Below, one piece after another: positions 54,490 through 63,132 of a stretch of 64,000 nucleotides of DNA. Both the position numbers and the translations under genes were made by a program. Origin of the DNA: Gracilibacillus timonensis. GTDB lineage: Bacteria; Bacillota; Bacilli; Bacillales; Amphibacillaceae. Location: NCBI RefSeq assembly GCF_900086715.1, contig NZ_FLKH01000009.1, positions 124,001-188,000 of the forward strand, given 5' to 3'. Below the pieces are notes generated by a model. It was not told the origin of the DNA. It searched no databases and saw only the letters and a list, made by a program, of their open reading frames with translations. The stretch's first letter is position 1. The number at the start of each line of letters is the position of its first letter.

Positions 54490-55668
54490 TTGAGTAATCC
54501 ACTGCCGTTAACGGATTCGAAACGATTGCCATGGATTGATAGTGCACGCGGTTTTGCCATATTAGGTATCTTTCTGGTGAACCTGGCGTCTTTTCATGGC
54601 CCTTATTTTTTATATGGAAATGGTCAAAATTATTGGGGATTGGGGGATCCCGGGATCATTCAAATGCTTTTGGATATCTTTTTTCAGGCGAGTTTCTATT
54701 CTCTGTTTTCTTTTTTATTTGGCTTTGGTATGTACATGATCTATGATAACCTGTCAGCGAAACAGGTTGAATCACCAAGAAAATGGATGGTGCGCCGTCT
54801 GATTATTTTATTAATCATTGGTGCTATACATGCCTTTGTTATTTGGTATGGGGATATTTTGATCACATACGCTTTAGTGGGCTTGCTGTTGTTATTATTT
54901 CTTACACGCAAAAATATAACGCTGTGGGTTTGGTTTGCTTGTTTATTAGTTATTCCAGTGCTGATGCTAACTGGTTTGTTATTCTTAACCAGTCTAGTAG
55001 CGGATACCAGCTCATTAGCGAATACAGCGGCGATTAATCAGGCCTTGCAACATTATGGAGAAGGCAGTATTACCGCCATTTGGCAACAAAATGCAACAGA
55101 TTGGTTCTATAGTAATAACGTCTTGAATTTCTTCATGATCACTTGTAACTTACTTCCAATTTTTCTCTTAGGAGTATTATTTGGAAGAAACCGCTGGCTG
55201 CATGATATCACGGCTCACCGGAAAATTTTACAAAGATGGTGGGTAGGTTCCTTATTCGTTTTTGCCGTTTGTAAGGCTGGTCCTTATTTGATTGGAAACC
55301 CATTTTGGCTGCAGATGGTGCAAGACACCCTTGGCGGTACGGGTTCAGCGATTTTCTATTTGCTGACGATAACGTTATGGTATAATAAGGCAGTCAAATT
55401 GTTTCGCTGGCTCGGATATGTAGGAAAGATGGCATTATCCAATTATCTGCTCCAATCTGTCTTAGGAGTACTGCTATTTTATTCGTATGGACTGGGATTA
55501 TATGATACACTAACACCATTCCAAACGATATTGGTTGGATTAATTATCTATCCGATCCAAGTGTTGGTTAGCTTTTGGTGGCTGCGATATTACCAGAGAG
55601 GACCGATAGAATGGCTGTGGCGAAGCTTGATTTATCAAAAAAAATTATCAAATAAACGAGCACTATAG
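54490..55668 (+). CDS. DUF418 family membrane protein, YeiB-like
   Basis: Integral membrane protein of 392 residues with about ten helices. The opening LPWIDSARGFAILGIFLVNL and the late DUF418 part (LGYVGKMALSNYLLQSVLGVLL, then PIEWLWRSLIY) are diagnostic. Relatives belong to the acyltransferase-like heparan N-acetyltransferase group; function is not established. Start TTG follows AAAGGAGTCGATATCA. It is a single gene downstream of MITE copy B. Confidence 0.83.
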   Translation: MSNPLPLTDSKRLPWIDSARGFAILGIFLVNLASFHGPYFLYGNGQNYWGLGDPGIIQMLLDIFFQASFYSLFSFLFGFGMYMIYDNLSAKQVESPRKWMVRRLIILLIIGAIHAFVIWYGDILITYALVGLLLLLFLTRKNITLWVWFACLLVIPVLMLTGLLFLTSLVADTSSLANTAAINQALQHYGEGSITAIWQQNATDWFYSNNVLNFFMITCNLLPIFLLGVLFGRNRWLHDITAHRKILQRWWVGSLFVFAVCKAGPYLIGNPFWLQMVQDTLGGTGSAIFYLLTITLWYNKAVKLFRWLGYVGKMALSNYLLQSVLGVLLFYSYGLGLYDTLTPFQTILVGLIIYPIQVLVSFWWLRYYQRGPIEWLWRSLIYQKKLSNKRAL

Positions 55669-55773
55669 GAAGTAATGACAATTACGTGAAGAAAAGGCTC
55701 ACAAATGAATTTTATTGCTATCCATGATAAGATAAAAGAATGAAATTTGTGAGGGAATAGGAGGTGCAGTGAA

Positions 55774-56142
55774 TTGACACATTTGCACATTACGGCATGG
55801 GTGCTAGCGGTTATTTTGTTATTTGTTTCTTATGCCATGTATAAAAAAGGGAGTAAGGCAGGGAAGATCCTGCATATGATTCTGCGCTTGGATTATTTAC
55901 TTATTTTATATTCAGGTGGAGATTTGATAGCTGATTATTTCATAGGAACTAATTCCTACTTACCTGAGGCTATTGTAAAAGGTGTGGCCGGTATTTGGGT
56001 GATTGCCGCTATGGAAATGATCTTGGTTAAAACGGCGAAATCTAAACCTGCTAAAAGTTTCTGGATTCAATTTATCATTGCCTTTATTATTGTGTTAGTA
56101 CTAGGCTTTGGCAGACTGCCGATAGGCGTTCAATTATTTTAA
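55774..56142 (+). CDS. yisL: YisL family (UPF0344/DUF1516) membrane protein
   Basis: Protein of 122 residues with four hydrophobic segments. THLHITAWVLAVILLFVSYA at the N-terminus and GRLPIGVQLF at the end match YisL of B. subtilis, which also lies between gerP and asnO. Start TTG follows AGGAGGTGCAGTGAA. Function unknown. A strong terminator follows. Confidence 0.88.
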   Translation: MTHLHITAWVLAVILLFVSYAMYKKGSKAGKILHMILRLDYLLILYSGGDLIADYFIGTNSYLPEAIVKGVAGIWVIAAMEMILVKTAKSKPAKSFWIQFIIAFIIVLVLGFGRLPIGVQLF

Positions 56143-56145
56143 ACA

Positions 56146-56177
56146 AAAAACCGTGGGGAAAGTCCTCCACGGTTTTT
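56146..56177 (+). terminator. yisL terminator
   Basis: AAAAACCGTGG / CCACGGTTTTT stem, four bases after the stop codon. Confidence 0.85.
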
Positions 56178-56222
56178 GTGGTGTAGGAGGCTTAAATTTC
56201 AAGGTGAGGAGGGGAGAGATCG

Positions 56223-56402
56223 ATCCATGCGTTTACTGTATTGGTACTGGTAGTGATTATAATAGGGTATGTCTTTTCGTGGAAAACATATAGGGAAAAA
56301 ATAAAAAACGCGGAGGAGGAAGGGGAGTTACGAAAGGCCTTCGTACCTTTTCTTTTGATAACAATCCTTGTGATACTTTCTCTTCTTGTCTTCATTTTCT
56401 GA
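56223..56402 (+). CDS. Candidate small membrane protein with non-standard start
   Basis: A frame of 59 residues: an N-terminal hydrophobic helix (VLVLVVIIIGYVFSW), a charged middle (TYREKIKNAEEEGELRKAF) and a second helix (LLITILVILSLLVFIF). This alternation looks like a real two-helix protein. A very strong AGGTGAGGAGGGG lies at 56202-56214. The only codon at proper distance in frame is ATC 56223; the first conventional start is TTG 56241, 27 bases away. Either ATC initiates, or TTG is used. It lies between yisL and asnO. Confidence 0.42.
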   Translation: MHAFTVLVLVVIIIGYVFSWKTYREKIKNAEEEGELRKAFVPFLLITILVILSLLVFIF

Positions 56403-56624
56403 GTTTCCTTTGTAACAGTCACATTCCGGCTTAGATGGAGGAATAGGTTTACTAGAATTCATATTCATCAAAAATGATCGTTGGATAGAGAATTTTGCAA
56501 ACCAATAGGGAGTAATCAAGTCAAAAAAGAAATTCCCTTCCCAAAGTTTTGAAATAACATGATTTTTCTCAAGGGTGCTGCATATAATGGTAAGAGCAAC
56601 TAAGAGAAAGGTGTGTCGATATTC

Positions 56625-58460
56625 ATGTGCGGGATTGCGGGATGGATTGATTTTAGCCGTGATGTAGCGAAAGAAAGCCAACAAGTCCGAAAGATGACAG
56701 AAACATTGCAGCATCGTGGACCGGATGAAACAGGTTACTATCAAGACAGACATGTTGCTTTTGGGCACCAGCGCCTGGTCGTAATAGACCCTCAAGGTGG
56801 TAAACAGCCTATGAAAGAACAGAAAAATCTGCAGGAATATGTGCTGGTTTATAATGGGGAATTATATAATACAGAAGAGCTCAGAACAGCATTAATAAAA
56901 AGAGGCTGGCAGTTTCGCTCCCATTCAGATACAGAAGTATTACTGAAGAGTTACATGGAATGGGGAGAAGATCATGTCGATAAATTAAATGGTATCTTTG
57001 CATATGCCATTTGGGATCAGTACAAGCAGCAATTATTTACAGCGAGAGATCGTTTGGGCGTTAAACCCCTTTTTTACACAGAACACCAGCAAGGCATTCT
57101 GTTTGCCTCAGAAATAAAAGCGTTGTTGGCTCATTCAGAGATCAAACCAGTTCTTCAGCAGGATGGAGTAGCGGAAATCTTTGGCCTCGGTCCATCCAGA
57201 ACACCTGGTCATGGTGTGTTTGCTGGAATCAAAGAGTTACGTGCTGGTCATGTTGGTATTTATAATAAAACAGGTTGGAAGACTAGACGTTATTGGAATG
57301 TGAAAAGTCATCTACATCAAGATTCAGTAGAGGAAACAGCACAAAGAGTACGGCAGCTACTGACAGAAGCTGTTGAAAGGCAACTCGTTTCTGATGTTCC
57401 TTTAGGCACGTTTTTATCGGGGGGAGTGGATTCAAGTGCCATTACGGCTATTGCTGCCAACAATCTAACCAAGCCGTTGCAGACCTTCTCCATTGATTAT
57501 CAAGAAAATGATAAATATTTCAAAAAGAGTAGTTTCCAACCTAATCAAGATAATGATTTTATTGATATCATGGTGGCTGCCCTGCAAACTAAACACCAGA
57601 CATTTCATATGGATAATAACACTTTGGCAGTACTGTTGAAAGAGGCGGTGACCTATCGTGATTTACCAGGTATGGCAGATGTCGATAGTTCCTTATTGTG
57701 GTTTTGTCAAGAAACAAAGAAACAAGTGACAGTTGCCTTATCCGGTGAATGCGCAGATGAGATTTTTGGTGGATATCCATGGTTTTATCGTCAAGAAGAC
57801 TTAGAAAGGGAAGGATTCCCATGGATACGCTCATCTGCTTTTCGTCAACATTTATTACGAGGTGAAATTAATAGAGAGATAGACATCCAGGCTTATGTCC
57901 AGAAAAGATATCAAGAAACAGTTGATGAAACTCCATTGCTGGAGGGAGAGAGCCAAGAAGCGTCTGCCAGAAGGCAAATGTTCTATTTGAATATGCACTG
58001 GTTTATGCCGACATTATTAGATCGAAAAGATCGAATGAGCATGGGCGCAAGCTTCGAGGCTCGAGTTCCATTTAGTGATCATCACCTGGTCGAATATGTT
58101 TGGAATATTCCCTGGGAAATGAAAAACGATGGCAACAGGGAAAAAGGGATACTAAGAAGGGCATTAACGGGGCTTTTGCCTGATGATATATTATACCGTA
58201 AGAAAAGCCCTTATCCAAAGACATATCATCCCGCCTATACCAAAGCGGTAACGGAGTGGATGCAGATGATCATTAACAAAAAGGAAGCTAGGTTGTTTGA
58301 GATAATGAATCGTGATAAAGTGACAGAGCTGGTACAGCAAAAAGCGTCCAGCATTGAAACCCCGTGGTTTGGTCAATTGATGACAGGTCCGCAGCTTTTG
58401 GCCCACCTTGCACAAATTGATTATTGGCTGGAAACTTACGATGTTACCATTGATCTCTAA
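56625..58460 (+). CDS. asnO: Asparagine synthase (glutamine-hydrolysing), AsnO-like
   Basis: Enzyme of 611 residues that makes asparagine from aspartate, glutamine and ATP. ATG 56625 puts the catalytic Cys at position 2 (MCGIAGWIDF), which must be exposed after Met removal; the in-frame GTG at 56613 is therefore rejected. The glutaminase half has LQHRGPDETGYY and VYNGELYNTEELR, and the synthetase half has the PP-loop LSGGVDSSAIT and ECADEIFGGYPWFYR. Location near yisL and gerP equals that of asnO (yisO) in B. subtilis, a gene required in sporulation. A CATATAAT element at 56581 could be part of a sigma-E-type promoter. Confidence 0.92.
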   Translation: MCGIAGWIDFSRDVAKESQQVRKMTETLQHRGPDETGYYQDRHVAFGHQRLVVIDPQGGKQPMKEQKNLQEYVLVYNGELYNTEELRTALIKRGWQFRSHSDTEVLLKSYMEWGEDHVDKLNGIFAYAIWDQYKQQLFTARDRLGVKPLFYTEHQQGILFASEIKALLAHSEIKPVLQQDGVAEIFGLGPSRTPGHGVFAGIKELRAGHVGIYNKTGWKTRRYWNVKSHLHQDSVEETAQRVRQLLTEAVERQLVSDVPLGTFLSGGVDSSAITAIAANNLTKPLQTFSIDYQENDKYFKKSSFQPNQDNDFIDIMVAALQTKHQTFHMDNNTLAVLLKEAVTYRDLPGMADVDSSLLWFCQETKKQVTVALSGECADEIFGGYPWFYRQEDLEREGFPWIRSSAFRQHLLRGEINREIDIQAYVQKRYQETVDETPLLEGESQEASARRQMFYLNMHWFMPTLLDRKDRMSMGASFEARVPFSDHHLVEYVWNIPWEMKNDGNREKGILRRALTGLLPDDILYRKKSPYPKTYHPAYTKAVTEWMQMIINKKEARLFEIMNRDKVTELVQQKASSIETPWFGQLMTGPQLLAHLAQIDYWLETYDVTIDL

Positions 58461-58461
58461 C

Positions 58462-58623
58462 ATGCGAATAGCTTCTCCGATAAGCGAGGAGAACGTAATC
58501 ACCATACTTGGTCAGAGGGACACCTTGTTAGCCATGGCTCTCTTGTTACTGCTGCTTATCAGTTATCAGCTAAGAAAAAAATTCAAACAACGGATTAAAA
58601 AGGAGGAATGTAAGAAGGATTAA
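58462..58623 (+). CDS. Candidate small single-helix protein after asnO
   Basis: Frame of 53 residues with one membrane helix (LLAMALLLLLLISYQL) and a lysine-rich tail (RKKFKQRIKKEECKKD). ATG 58462 lies one base after the asnO stop but lacks a ribosome binding site. A good site (AGCGAGGAGAACGTA) instead leads to ATC 58498. Whether the gene is real is open; the amphipathic basic tail and the hydrophobic stretch favour it. Confidence 0.38.
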   Translation: MRIASPISEENVITILGQRDTLLAMALLLLLLISYQLRKKFKQRIKKEECKKD

Positions 58624-58703
58624 ACCTTTCCTATTGCCTTTATAGTAAAAATAATATCCATCAAGTTATATCAGTGATTATAAACTTTTTTAACTCATAA
58701 AAA

Positions 58704-58738
58704 GAGAACGAAACAAGAGAATTCTCTTGTTTCGTTTT
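58704..58738. terminator. Palindromic terminator
   Basis: Perfect 30-bp palindrome, arms AACGAAACAAGAGAA / TTCTCTTGTTTCGTT, flanked by A- and T-runs; serves the minus-strand pseudogene and possibly the asnO side. Confidence 0.8.
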
Positions 58739-58742
58739 GATA

Positions 58743-59928
58743 TTAATGTTCAAGCGATTTCCGTAGTTTCGTCACTTCTTTAAGCTCAAGACTGGTTAAC
58801 TCCGATATTTCTTCATCCGAATAGTCACGGTCTATCAGCTTTTTGGCAACATTACGTTCTGCTTCTTCAATGCCTTCCAATTTGCCTTCTTCTCTTCCGC
58901 GCTCCATACCTTGTTCCATACCTTGCTCTATCCCACGTTCCAATCCTTGTTCTGTAGCCGCTTCCCCAATTTCTCTAATCAATCGGCCAAATGTCGGGGG
59001 TGTCTCTTAACTTTTCCATTTCCATAACGTTTTTGCCCTCCTTCTCGTTTTGGATGATGGGTAATGATTCGTAAAATTGTTCCTGTAATTCGTCTGGTAG
59101 CTTCATGATGTAATCAATAAAATACAATAAGGCAGAAAGATACTTGGGGCGGTGTCGATATTTTTCGTAGACTAAGTCGACCAGTATCTTCTTATGATCA
59201 AACTTGGTTTCCTCGCGCTTTTGCTTCTTTTGTTCCTCACTCATCCTTTTATCATCTTTCCCAGTGGTTTTTTTACTGGCATAGATACCGGCAAGCACCA
59301 CTAATGCGAAGGGGTTCGGCGATTGTTTCAGTTCTTCTTCGTCTTTCCCGTAAAAGTGATAGGTGTTGTAACGATATGTGATTTCCGTGCCATAAAAGGC
59401 ATCATGAAACTGATTTTCATAGTTTGCTTCGCTGGCATCCGTTAACAGCGCGATGGCATAAATCGGTTCTGTATGGTTTTCGTAGAGGCGGTAAAAATAT
59501 GGAAACATGCGCCGGGCAAATTTTTTATTCCCAACTGCCTGCACTTCAATATGGATATGGATGTATTGGTTTTTGCCACTTTTTAATGTTACTTTGGCTA
59601 ACTTATCACAGCGTTAAGAGCCCGTAAGTTTTCCGACTGTATGAGAAATACCTCCAAGTGGTGATGGAAAACAACGGTCTCTAAACCTCCTGATAAGTCT
59701 CGCTTTATCCGTATATCTTTTCCCTTTTGCCTGTCTCAAAATATGCGGGAGAAGCTCTGTACCTTCAAAGTCGATGCCTTTGTCAAACTCAATGTCCGGG
59801 TACAAATCGGGCGCAAAAAAGGCCATAAATGCTTGAAACAATTCTTGAATAATGTTTTTCCATAGGCCATCATAATCCGGATGTGTCGAGCGATAATCAT
59901 GCGTATCTTCTTTTAATGCGGTTAACAT
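58743..59928 (-). pseudogene. Rpn family nuclease/transposase gene broken by an insertion and a frameshift
   Basis: Three consecutive frames together encode a Rpn/YhgA-like protein of about 360 residues (PD-(D/E)xK recombination-promoting nuclease). N-terminal part 59709-59928: DYDGLWKNIIQELFQAFMAF and KGIDFEGTELLPHILRQ. A 97-bp insertion at 59608-59704 introduces a TAA at 59614. The middle part resumes with DKLAKVTLKSGKNQYIHIHI and EVQAVGNKKFARRMFPY, which contains the catalytic E-x-Q. At 58996-59000 a run of five G (plus strand) shifts the frame; four would continue TFGRLIREIGEAATEQ into the tail with GIEQGMEQGMERGREEG repeats, a hallmark of the family. The insertion divides the nuclease core, so the gene is inactive. 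Confidence 0.82.
59608..59704. mobile_element. 97-bp insertion with 5-bp target duplication
   Basis: The insert is flanked by TTATC at 59603-59607 and 59705-59709. Removing the insert and one TTATC restores the reading frame as RYTDKLAKVTLKSG. Ends share AGCG inverted (ACAGCGTT and GTCTCGCT), a weak inverted repeat. No coding capacity. It may be a small MITE-like element or a deletion remnant. Confidence 0.65.
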
Positions 59929-60267
59929 TAGTATACCACATCCTTTTGTTAGAATGAATTTGTTTTCATCTTATCGCTTTATGGCGGGCAAGGCAAAACG
60001 GTAAAAGTAGATTTTCATGAGGTGTAGAGGGGAGATAATCGGAATAGTGCCTGGCTATTTGATGATTTTTGCTGAAATGAATATTTTTAAAATGGAATGT
60101 TCATGTTTTTATAAGAAAAGTATGCTACAATATTTAGTCATTCATTTGCGTTCTCGTTACATCTACTTCTTCACAAAAAATTCATACAGAATAAAAAATA
60201 TTCATTTGACTTTCTGATTTGGTCTCAAGGATAATAGAAGCATAACTATTATGAAAAGGGGACTATT
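59929..60267. other. Gap upstream of the amylase-like gene
   Basis: About 340 bp, AT-rich, without a gene apart from the promoter at 60206. A 66-codon frame at 60017 has no recognisable features. Confidence 0.4.
60206..60235 (+). promoter_or_regulatory. Promoter of the amylase-like gene
   Basis: TTGACT, 18-bp spacer, GATAAT, about 33 bp before the ATG. Confidence 0.5.
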
Positions 60268-61680
60268 ATGCAATATATAAAAAGAGCATGTATGATGACC
60301 TGTTTCTTGTTTTTAATCTTTCCTTTTATATCTACAGAAGCAGCCGAACAAGCAGATGAACGCATTTATTACATGCTGATTGATCGCTATAATAATGGAG
60401 ACAATGATAATGATATCGATATTGATATTGATGATTCAGATGCCTATCATGGGGGAGATCTTCAGGGAATTATTGATAAAATGGATGATTTAAGTGATTT
60501 GGGGATAACCATGATCAACTTAAGTCCGGTGATGGAAGCAGAGTCTTATCATGGTTTTGATATCACATCGGCTCAAAGTGTTAATCCGCACTTTGGTGAT
60601 ATAGCTATTTTGCAAGAACTAGTATCAGAAGCGCAGGAAAGAGATATGCGTGTCATATTAGATTTTCCATTAAGTCATGTCAGTTCTGAACATAACTGGA
60701 ATGATGAACAAATGGACTGGGTGCAAGAGACCACCGAAAATACATTGGGTGAGCATTTGCCAACTGTGGATATGAGTAATCAGGATGTACAAGAGTACTT
60801 GATGGAGACAGCTATTTATTGGCTGCAAACATCCAATGTAGATGGCTTTCACTTTTATGTGAATCAACAGACGCCAGATGATTTTATCGAGGAATTAAAT
60901 CAACGTCTGCAAGCGGAAAAAGAGGATGTAACGGTTATATATGATGGGGATAATGACCAAAATGATATGAACAACACCTTTCAATCGGCAGCAGTCGACG
61001 CTCTTAAGCAACCTGGTGAATCGATTACACCTATCTTAGAGCAAGATCTGTCCGGCATACACTTTATCGAATCTGTCAACACGCCCCGTTTTGCTTTTGA
61101 ATCGGTTCAGGAAGGATACAATCCTGTGACCCGGTGGAAATTGGCAGCAACCTTGTTATATACGCTACCTGGTTCTTCTCTGTTTTATCAAGGAGTGGAA
61201 GTACCAATGGATAATGGGGCAGACGAACCGGATCACCGCATGGCAGAATTAAATAAAACCGATGAAGAACTAACGGAGCATCTAGATCGGTTGTCTAATT
61301 TTCGGGGTGACTCATCAGCTTTACAGCAAGGTGAACTGGAAGTTGTAGCTGAATCAGGTGCGATGACTGTATTCAAGCGTTCTTCTTCAGAACAAACCAT
61401 GTATGTAGCGATTAATAATGATACCGAAACGCAGACCGTTGCATTGAATGATGTGGAGGATGACATGCAGTTACGAGGGATTTTAGATGATGATATTGTC
61501 AGGCAACAGGATGACGGTTCTTATCGCATGATTCTGGACAGGGAAACAAGCAATATCTTTGTATTAGAGGACGATAGCGGTTTGAATTGGTTCTTTCTTT
61601 CCTTAGTTGCAGTCATATTTGGAGGTTTTGTCTTCTTTGTGGTAGCCCTAAACAGAAAGGGAAAGCAGGCAGAAAAATAA
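60268..61680 (+). CDS. Membrane-anchored GH13 alpha-amylase homologue with lost catalytic residues
   Basis: Protein of 470 residues: signal peptide (to about residue 25), a GH13 TIM barrel and C-terminal domain, and a C-terminal membrane helix (NWFFLSLVAVIFGGFVFFVVAL) with a basic tail, so the domain faces outward. The start MLIDRYNNGDNDND and YHGGDLQGIIDKMDDLSDLG match surface amylases of Bacillaceae. However the active site is degenerate: the GFRxD motif is GFHFYVN (nucleophile Asp is Tyr197), the acid/base region reads VIYDGDNDQ without the usual Glu, and the NHD motif is SVN at 269-271. It probably binds glycan or has a structural or regulatory role. AAAAGGGGAC precedes the ATG. Confidence 0.85.
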   Translation: MQYIKRACMMTCFLFLIFPFISTEAAEQADERIYYMLIDRYNNGDNDNDIDIDIDDSDAYHGGDLQGIIDKMDDLSDLGITMINLSPVMEAESYHGFDITSAQSVNPHFGDIAILQELVSEAQERDMRVILDFPLSHVSSEHNWNDEQMDWVQETTENTLGEHLPTVDMSNQDVQEYLMETAIYWLQTSNVDGFHFYVNQQTPDDFIEELNQRLQAEKEDVTVIYDGDNDQNDMNNTFQSAAVDALKQPGESITPILEQDLSGIHFIESVNTPRFAFESVQEGYNPVTRWKLAATLLYTLPGSSLFYQGVEVPMDNGADEPDHRMAELNKTDEELTEHLDRLSNFRGDSSALQQGELEVVAESGAMTVFKRSSSEQTMYVAINNDTETQTVALNDVEDDMQLRGILDDDIVRQQDDGSYRMILDRETSNIFVLEDDSGLNWFFLSLVAVIFGGFVFFVVALNRKGKQAEK

Positions 61681-61689
61681 GCAAGAAAA

Positions 61690-61720
61690 TGCACTAGCTG
61701 TTCTATACACTAGTGCCTTT
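61690..61720 (+). terminator. Terminator after the amylase-like gene
   Basis: GCACTAG / CTAGTGC stem followed by CTTTGTT; loop of about 12 bases. Confidence 0.6.
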
Positions 61721-61795
61721 GTTGTGGATTAAAGGAAGAATAATGAAACCATGAGAAGGATAAGTTCGTATATCACATTAAAGAGGTGATTGATT

Positions 61796-61993
61796 ATGAC
61801 TCATGAAACAAAGCAATGTCCCAAATGTGGAGGGACAGACTTCGGAAAGGGCATGCAGCATGGTTATGGTGTCATTATGCCCAAAGGTAAAATGCTAGGT
61901 TCCCCAGTCGAACACTTGATTTGTCCAGTATGTGGTTTGATACTGGAAAGCTATGTGACAAAACCTTCCAGGTTCAAAGATGCATGGTTTTGA
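61796..61993 (+). CDS. Small zinc-ribbon protein
   Basis: Protein of 65 residues with two CPxCG knuckles (QCPKCGGTDFGKG and LICPVCGLILESYV), which would bind one zinc ion. GYGVIMPKGKMLGSPVEH lies between. Such proteins are common in Bacillaceae and have no known function. AAAGAGGTGATTGATT precedes the ATG at 61796; an in-frame TTG at 61790 is part of this spacer. Confidence 0.7.
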   Translation: MTHETKQCPKCGGTDFGKGMQHGYGVIMPKGKMLGSPVEHLICPVCGLILESYVTKPSRFKDAWF

Positions 61994-62008
61994 TGGGACA
62001 CACCGCTA

Positions 62009-62869
62009 TTATAAAGGCGAATCATTTAGGAAAAACAAGGCAATCGTACCAGGGCCGGAGTGAGCGCCAATTGTTGATCCAACCATATTTATTTTTATAT
62101 CTTTCACTTGCCATTTGTCACGAATCAATTGGCTTAGCTGTTCAGCTGTTTCCAGTGCGTCTCCATGGCTGATAGCGATTCGTTGATTTTCGAGGTCTGC
62201 TCCTCGTTCTTCCATCACTTCGATCATGCGTTTATACACTTTTTTGGAGCCGCGTATTTTCTCTAATGGAATTAATTTACCATCCTCCATATGTAAGAGT
62301 GGCTTCACCTTTAATAACGTACCTACAAAAGCGGCTGTTTTACTTACTCGACCGCCACGATAGAGGTATTCCAAATCGTCTACGGTAAAAATATGTTCCA
62401 TATGCTGATAATAATGCTGTCCTGTCTTCAGTATTTCGTCTACATCTGCACCTGCTTGGGCCAACTCAGCTGCTCGTAACACGACTAAGCCATAGCCGAG
62501 TGAAGCACACTTGGTATCAACGACGTGAAGGGTGAAATCAGGGTAGCTTTCTTTGATTTCTTGTTCCATCAATTTAGCGGCTTGATAGGTTCCGGAAAGC
62601 TGAGAAGAAAAGGAAAAATAAACCACTTGGTCCCCTGCAGCCGCATGTCGTTCAAAGGTGTCTTTAAACGCTTGGGCACTTACTTGGGCTGTTTTCGGTG
62701 TGGCACCACCACGCATGGCATCATAGATCGTTTTGGCAGAGATAGAAACCCCATCTTCATATTCCTTTCCATCTAGCTGAACAATCAGAGGAAGTACCTC
62801 TATTTGATAACGCTGATAATCCTCTTTTGTCAGGTCACAGGCTGAATCGGCAAGTATTTTTACTGCCAT
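62009..62869 (-). CDS. DegV family fatty-acid-binding protein
   Basis: Protein of 286 residues. ILADSACDLTKEDYQRYQIE at the start, then VYFSFSSQLSGTYQAAKL and YLYRGGRVSKTAAFVGTLLKVKP and the late GSTIGAHSGPGTIALFF, are the DegV hallmarks; the Ser residues contact the carboxylate of a bound fatty acid. DegV proteins (FakB type) deliver fatty acids to the FakA kinase. Start ATG 62869 follows AGGGGGGATTTTG. Transcribed alone. Confidence 0.92.
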   Translation of the reverse strand: MAVKILADSACDLTKEDYQRYQIEVLPLIVQLDGKEYEDGVSISAKTIYDAMRGGATPKTAQVSAQAFKDTFERHAAAGDQVVYFSFSSQLSGTYQAAKLMEQEIKESYPDFTLHVVDTKCASLGYGLVVLRAAELAQAGADVDEILKTGQHYYQHMEHIFTVDDLEYLYRGGRVSKTAAFVGTLLKVKPLLHMEDGKLIPLEKIRGSKKVYKRMIEVMEERGADLENQRIAISHGDALETAEQLSQLIRDKWQVKDIKINMVGSTIGAHSGPGTIALFFLNDSPL

Positions 62870-63132
62870 CAAAATCCCCCCTTATTTGTTCTGTATAACC
62901 ATCATGTATGATTGATTTATACTTGGTTTAGACTTAGAAAGAGTATAACACGTTTTCCGCCAACAAGCAGTAGCTAAACCATGTTTTTTACGGTAAAATG
63001 AGAACTTAGTTACGTCTTTCTCAAATAAATATCAAAAAATGATAGTGAAGTACTTGGAAGTGTTGTGTTTTTTTAGTATAGTTTAGTCCTGTGTGAATGA
63101 TCGGAACAAGCATAAATGAGGAGGAATGAATC

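Noticed and set aside
56328-56795. 155-codon minus-strand frame over the asnO start
   Set aside because: Antisense to asnO and low-complexity; no family features.
60358-60435. Runs of GAT in the amylase-like gene as a possible repeat or CRISPR-like array
   Set aside because: It encodes an Asp/Asn-rich loop (calcium-site-like) and lacks spacer structure. No CRISPR array was found in the window.
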